Positions 58,206 through 64,000 of a stretch of 64,000 nucleotides of DNA are shown piece by piece. Source of the stretch: Synchiropus splendidus (lineage: Eukaryota; Chordata; Actinopteri; Syngnathiformes; Callionymidae). Position 1 is the first letter of the stretch. Each line of letters starts with the position of its first letter. The translations under genes were made by a program, and so were the position numbers. The DNA is taken from assembly GCF_027744825.2 (NCBI RefSeq), contig NC_071345.1, forward strand, positions 11,130,501-11,194,500, in the 5' to 3' direction. The notes under the pieces were generated by a model, which saw only the letters and a list, made by a program, of their open reading frames with translations, did not search any database and had not been told where the DNA came from.

Positions 58206-59749
58206 GGGGGCGATGTCTGTACACGCAGGAGACAATGACATCGCCTGGGAAAAGGTGCGGGAGAGCGAGCGGGAGATTCATGGCAAAATACGCATTTAGG
58301 CATATTTGCATATTTATGTGTTTGTATGAGCTGGAAACTTGGCAGCCCGCTCATCGTGTCTGCCACGTCTATTATGGAAGAATGAAGCGTAAAATCCAAG
58401 ACGTTAATTATCTCCAGAAATTGTAAAGAAGAAGGTGGGTATGTGGTGGGCGACGAGAGAAAGACAGGGGAGGGACAGAGTGGGACGTGGCAGGGAGGAG
58501 GGGAGGCTGAGAAACGCAATCTGGCTTCCTACCTCCAGGCAGAAGAGGAAAGGATGAATGTAGACTAAGGCGAAGAAAGCTGGATGTAGGCAAAGGCAGG
58601 CTGAGGGAGAATAGCAGCTTGGAGGAGCAGGGTGTCGCCACGGCGGGAGGAAATGCTTTGTTTTTCTCTTCATTTCTGGCTTATTGTGCGAAACAAGAAA
58701 ATCTGACAGCTATCAGAATGGAAGGATGAATCATTGCTATAATTGAATTTGCGAGTGGAAGGGTTTCAATTGGCAGTGGACTGAAGGAGCACTAGACGTG
58801 ATGGAACAGAGAGGGGGTTTTGGACCTCGCAATTAAACATAATGGTTCATTATAAAGAACTGTTAAAGGGGGCGAGGGTGGGGAGGTTTGTCCGTAACAA
58901 GGGCCCGTCATTTCCGTCAACACCCCAACAACACGGATGAGCTGGGATGTCATTTGCATGTGAGCACGACTGAAGCACCACAGACCCCTCGCTGCTCCTC
59001 CGGCTTTTCTTTTCTTCTAAGGATTTAGGGTTTATACTTTCTTCCTCCAACAAAGCGCTCGCACTTGTTGCGAGTCGCATTGACTCAGCAATTTTTCCCT
59101 TTTCACCCCCGCCACCATTTCAATTCCCATCTCGCTTCTTGTTTTGACCAACTTTCCATCACTTCCTCCGCATGTTTTTATTTTCCCTCCGCCTCATCTG
59201 TCCCTCTTACCGTCACCCGCTATCGAGGGCTTGATTCAGAGTCGGTTGCAGACCCGGTGAGGAATTTCAACATTTGGAGGAAATATGGTTTATTCATTTG
59301 ATGTTGTTCCGTCTGGCAGCGGGCACATAACGGAGTTTCTTATATTAGATTCTTGAGGATGTTCACTGGGTTGCCGCATGTAAGTCGAGGCGTTATTGGG
59401 GCTTTGCCGTCGAGAATACCAAGCAGAGAACAGTCCTCTGCATAAACTCTCATCTACCAGTAAAACTGATGTCAGAAAATCGCCGCAAGGTCTGGTAATA
59501 AATGAAGAAGATTGCTCGCAAATTTGTGACTACAGAGTAAGTCAAGATGCAGCGCCACCAACTCAAGTGTGGAGACAGCATGCTACTACACTTCAGGGAG
59601 CTATTTCACAACATACCACTTTCTCAGATGAGTTATTGCAGAGTTTTGAAAGAAACAGTTGCTTTGTATGTGTGAAATTGTAAAATTACAACCTTGAAAT
59701 ACTTGTGAACAAATCCAAAGGTATTTTTATGCAATAACAATTCATTAAA

Positions 59750-59861
59750 AACAAAACATTTTGAGGAAGGCGCTATATTCCAAATTTAAAAGCCCTAATG
59801 GGCCACAAAAAAATGATTTGGTGGGCCAAATGTGGCCCCTGGACTCAAGTTTGACACATGA
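59750..59861 (-). mobile_element. hAT-like element end, reverse copy
   Basis: The minus strand reads CATGTGTCAAACTTGAGTCC / AGGGGCCACATTTGGCCC, the same terminus type as at 34977. Confidence 0.6.
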
Positions 59862-60972
59862 TACAAAGACTGTATATACTGTAGAGTGTATGACAACAAA
59901 TGCTTATATCTTTCAATAAAAGGGTATGGAAAAAATATTACCATTTAACATGATCAAAGGATATATAAAATCTATGAATCATTTTCAATGACTGTACCAA
60001 ATATCTGAATAGGTTTTTTTCATGATAACCCAGGTACATTAAAAATGAAAAAAAATAAAAACATAATAAACTGATAAATGTAATGTAAATGTCTTTGACA
60101 AACCATTAAAAGTGAATTTCAAACAGTGGAAACCTTTACTGTAACTTGGATTCAGAAAGAAAGTAACACAAAAGGACTTTGTCATGAATCTAACAATGTT
60201 TTTAAAAATCTCCATTTCAGAGGAATACATTATACTGGGCAGAAAACTTGTCTAAATTCTCCGGCCTCAGCTTCAAATGTCAGGATTTGCACATTTCCCT
60301 CGGTGTATATCTCTGCGAGAGGAGTTTCTTTTGATCTCAAACAAAAGAAGCTATTTAGCAAAATCTCTGGCCTGTGGGAAAAGTACAATGGGTCTCTCTC
60401 GTTTTTACGACCTCCTGCCATTTTCTAATCGAATAAATGAATCTATGCTGAGAAAGACTGTCTGTGACACTGAAACAAGAGCCGCCGCACTTGTAGACAT
60501 CGTAATATTTATTGACGTCACAGACGCACACTGTTTCATCGATGCTTTGTCGACCATTTGAGGAATCGGCCGTCCTCAGATGTTTGCTTTGCTATCTATA
60601 GCAACCACTTTTTAAATGGGGCAGCTGTGTTTTCACCTGAGCAAATATATATTTAACCACAATATATATTTCCACATAATATTTCTTGATCACTTTGACT
60701 TCATTTATAGACAGCAGTCCTGTTCTAGAAAGGTTTCTGCCCGCGGTTTGTGAACTTGAGCTGCTTGTACTGACAAACACGCAGCTTAACCGAGGTAAAT
60801 ATTCACTGGAATGTAAAGCTTGAACTTAAAAACTCAAGGCTAGATTTTGGCTCTGCTCTCATTCGGTCTCCATCCATCCACACATCTGTATCTCCTCCAG
60901 CACAAGCTATATCTATTTTGGCCACAGGAACAGTCTATAGGACTCTGTTCATTCCCACAAGTGCACTTTCCG

Positions 60973-61005
60973 TGTGTGTCTGTGTGCGTGTGTGTGTGTG
61001 TGTGA
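60973..61005. repeat. Imperfect (GT)n run
   Basis: GTGTGTCTGTGTGCGTGTGT and further GT units; 135 bp from the longer AC tract. Confidence 0.9.
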
Positions 61006-61135
61006 GTGTTTCCATTGGACAAGGATAAATCCATCCTCCTGTTTTTCTTGACAAAGAGGCCCTCAGCCGGTGACACCGCCTGCTTGGGGAACCTCGGTGC
61101 TCCTGTGACACTGTCACATTCGACTATGTCAAGCA

Positions 61136-61138
<3 letters not shown>

Positions 61139-61208
<70 letters not shown>
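61139..61208. repeat. (AC)35 microsatellite
   Basis: A perfect 70-bp AC tract followed by AGACAGACACG. Potential Z-DNA. The T-H-T-H and C-V-C-V ORFs across it are artefacts. Confidence 0.98.
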
Positions 61209-61213
<5 letters not shown>

Positions 61214-63799
61214 GACACGTCCGCTAGCGCTACACACCAGCAGAAAGATTCAGAAGGGGGGGAACATTCCGCCAATTTTGTCATTTTATGTGCTCTTGTT
61301 TGTCTGCTTGCCTGACGCATTCCTGCGCGTTATTCATGTCTGAGTCTGCATTTCATCCTCTCCTGGATGCATATGCATCACCCGCTGTTCAGATCACTGC
61401 AGAGGAAGACGGAGCAGCGGCTCGGTGCACTGATTTCCCCGTGAGCGCTGTTAAAAGACGTGTTCTTTAGTGTCACTGGCTGTTGACGCAGGTCCCACTT
61501 GTTGCCGCCGTGGCTTATGTAAGCGCAGAGGTTTAATCACTATTAGGAAGCTCTCCTTGAACTCACTCACCCCTTGGCTTATTTTGGAGAGCTGGGAATT
61601 TGCATTCAGACTGGGGGACTTTAAGAATGACTTGATCACACACAGCGCCGTGACGAACAATGACTCGTCCAATCCGAGGTAGCGATCAGGTCAAAGGCTT
61701 CTATCCTTGTTTACCTCAGAGAATCGGTAGCAAAATAATCCCCCTTACATTGTTGAGTAACTGCCTCCTTGTTCCATGCACTCTTTCTTAATATCTGTCT
61801 CTTTCTACAACTGCTGCTTCACAGAGCTGGCTGCACGAGGAGGAGCGTTGTCTTCTTGAATTGCATCTCCTGAGGTTTCCCACTAGTTTTTTCTTTCTCC
61901 TACTTGGAGCTCCGGCTTCTTTTCTTTGAGCGTGTGTAATGTTTTTTGTCTTCTCAGGGAGCCGTGCGCCAGTTCTTTGAACAGGGTATGCCCATTGATA
62001 CAAATGTACGCACCGCAGGGCTCGGTGGAGAAACTTCATTTGACCGAACTGGAGCACAGATGTCAACGCAATACAAAAACATTATGTAATAATAATGTAG
62101 TAGAGACACCGTGGTCACTGACTTGAGAGTACTGAAGCGTAATGCAGACAAATGACTGGTTCTCTTGTGTTCCACCCTCTTATTGATCTATTAGGTTGGT
62201 TATTAATAACAGTAGGCGCAGATGCACCTTCATTATCTGCCATGTGCCTGTGGCTAGAGCAGGAAGAGGTCTGGCTTTGTCTCACAGTGATTCTTAACAA
62301 ATATTTCCAAAGCAAAGCAATTCCCCGATACAATCATATTTTTCATGTTATCTTATTTGGAATTTGGGGTGTGAAATTCAAGAGCGAGAAATCTGTGTAT
62401 GTCTTTGGTGAAGGAGGATGAGGGCAATTATACCAAGAAAGGCACTGAGACAGTGAATACCTCCGTCATATTCTGTCTTTTTCTGAAAATACACCATAAA
62501 AATAAGTGGATAAAGCAGCCTCCTTGACTAAAGAATAGCATTGGCTCATGGTAAAAAGTCTGAATTAGGTGACATTGCGCTACATTGGTTGAGCTCACTG
62601 CAGTATACAGGAGTACTCAGATCTATGACTAGTTTGACAGGCTTTAACTGAACGTCTTGTCACTGTCGTCATGTGAATGCTGTGTTTTATGTGACCAAAG
62701 GAAGGTACAAAACACCACCAAACTCAAGCATATGGACAGACGGGGAACATGGAACCATTGAGGGTCATGAGTGCAGGACGATAGAAGCTGAGGAAGGTAG
62801 ATGAAGGTGTCATTCATCTCCTGAGGTCAGGAGGGGGCGTTGGCCACTGTGGTTGTTCTAAGAATACCTGTAGTCATTTGCAAATTCCATTGACATTACA
62901 GTGTCCTTATTTGACAATAGCTTTTTAACGCTCAGTAGCGAGGCAAATTTCATTCCTAGTAGAAACTACAAGTGCTTCAGTTTCCTCTCAGTAAGACAAC
63001 GTGGTTGGCTAACACAGTACTTCTGCTTTTCAAAATTTATATCACACATTTCAGCAACAAACTCAAACACGCTGAAGTGCTGCAGAACTTTTGCGTCTGA
63101 ATCTCATTTTTCTGCTGCCAACATTGCACCAAAGGACCGCTCTTGACTTCACACTCTCCCATCAGATACACCGTGCACGCACACACACTATACATCGTGC
63201 GAGTGATAAAACATTTAAAATGAAGTCTGTTGAGTGCATTTCGAAAATTGGGATCACTCCACAGCTACGCCGTCTGACTCCCAACCGATGTGCTCCCTTC
63301 CTTGCTGAATGAAAAAGAGTAAAATAAGATAAATTATAATTGAATAAATCTGAATACTTTCTTCTCCAAGGCCGTGTACCATCAAAGGGATTCTGGTGCG
63401 TTCAGAGTAAATATATTCTTCTCATTTCATTTCTCACAACCCAGAGCAGGGTCTTGTGTGTGTGTGTTTTGAGAAGCAGCTGGCATCAGATCCATCACGA
63501 CAAATCGCAAAACAACTGAGGAAACCGTGAAGCCATTTCAAGAACGACGCTCTTAAGGGCAACTGGATATTTTACAGCTTTCATTCAATCACAAAAACTT
63601 ATAATCGCATCGATGCTTTCCTTGATGTACAGGAGAAGCCACTGCAAGCGTCGTTCCTGCTTTAGATGTCCCCTCAAACACTGTAGTTACCCGTATACGG
63701 TACGTTCACCTTCATGCACACACAGGTTGTAAATTGATTGACTCACAGGTGGCATTTGCTCTCCTCTCTCTTTCTCTCACTCTCTCATTGTCAGGTTCA

Positions 63800-63813
63800 G
63801 CTGCCATAGCAAC
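63800..63813. promoter_or_regulatory. RFX X-box-like site near the right edge
   Basis: GCTGCCATAGCAAC fits RYYNYYN2RRNRAC and is nearly palindromic. It is followed by a G-rich stretch (GGAAGGGGAGGGGGTG). It could belong to a promoter beyond the window edge. Confidence 0.35.
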
Positions 63814-64000
63814 AGAGTCTCGGGCTGGAAGGGGAGGGGGTGTGGAGAGGAGGCTGGTGATGGAACAGGTAGAGAAGTAGAAGAGATTTTTAGCAGGACT
63901 TGTCTCAAATTGACTGCTGATGAAAAGTAAAAGTGCAGAGCATTTTGCATGTCCACTTGGAACCATGTTTTTTTTTTTTTCAGTCACCCACGATTTATCT

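Larger units (their letters stand above)
58206..63700. other. Upstream noncoding region, distal part
   Basis: No coding exon is recognised. It contains a purine-rich run (58425-58560), an hAT terminus at about 59750-59861, GT and AC tracts near 61 kb and otherwise unremarkable sequence. Confidence 0.6.

Noticed and set aside
57966..58238. 90-residue plus-strand ORF as a gene
   Set aside because: It lies in a degraded LINE 3' end and has no independent coding signal.

Overview
This is a vertebrate nuclear genome window, almost certainly from a teleost fish. It holds one recognisable protein-coding gene on the minus strand, split into at least 15 coding exons by GT-AG introns, with many degraded transposable elements and microsatellites around it. 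The fish assignment rests on the exon sequences (close to, but distinct from, mammalian GRIK5) and on dispersed elements of types common in fish genomes: Harbinger-like, pogo/Tigger-like and hAT-like MITEs and non-LTR retrotransposon fragments. Nothing bacterial, phage, CRISPR or operon-like is present.

The gene is grik5, the KA2/GluK5 kainate-receptor subunit. Its start codon is at 45754-45752 and it runs leftwards off the window at position 1. Fifteen coding exons (2,050 nt, 683 residues plus one base) join with consistent reading phase. In order they encode a signal peptide, the amino-terminal domain, ligand-binding segment S1, membrane helix M1, the re-entrant pore loop M2 with a genomically encoded glutamine at the Q/R position, helix M3 with its SYTANLAAF gate motif, and the start of S2. 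The rest of S2, M4 and the cytoplasmic tail lie beyond the left edge. The wording of S1 to M2 ([46 protein letters not shown]) matches GRIK5 rather than GRIK4.

Layout: 1-5563 has exons 15-11 (S2 start, M3, M2, M1, S1). 5564-20599 has exons 10-5 (rest of the amino-terminal domain and the linker into S1), spread among introns that carry a LINE reverse-transcriptase relic, a 442-bp Harbinger-type MITE and a CCGTAATTTCC-type MITE. Intron 4 (20600-31507, the longest at 10.9 kb) carries a pogo/Tigger-like element, a 75-bp AT tract and a 660-bp GATA/GACA (Bkm-type) array bounded by a 55-bp inverted repeat. 31508-41067 has exons 4-2; a TIR-type element ends only a few bases inside intron 2, next to the exon 2 donor. 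Intron 1 (41068-45642) carries a probable solo LTR and an 88-bp GT tract. 45643-45804 is the start-codon exon, whose 5' leader begins at a good splice acceptor and contains a short overlapping upstream ORF.

45805-64000 lies upstream of the coding sequence. I found no further coding exon there. It contains a 20-bp palindromic EcoRI-site minisatellite inside terminal inverted repeats, more hAT, Harbinger and LINE remnants, a 70-bp AC tract, a perfect DR1 nuclear-receptor site and a CpG-rich patch near 56 kb that is the best-looking promoter candidate. I see no undescribed biological system; the most unusual structures are the two inverted-repeat-bounded tandem arrays and the transposon end beside the exon 2 donor.
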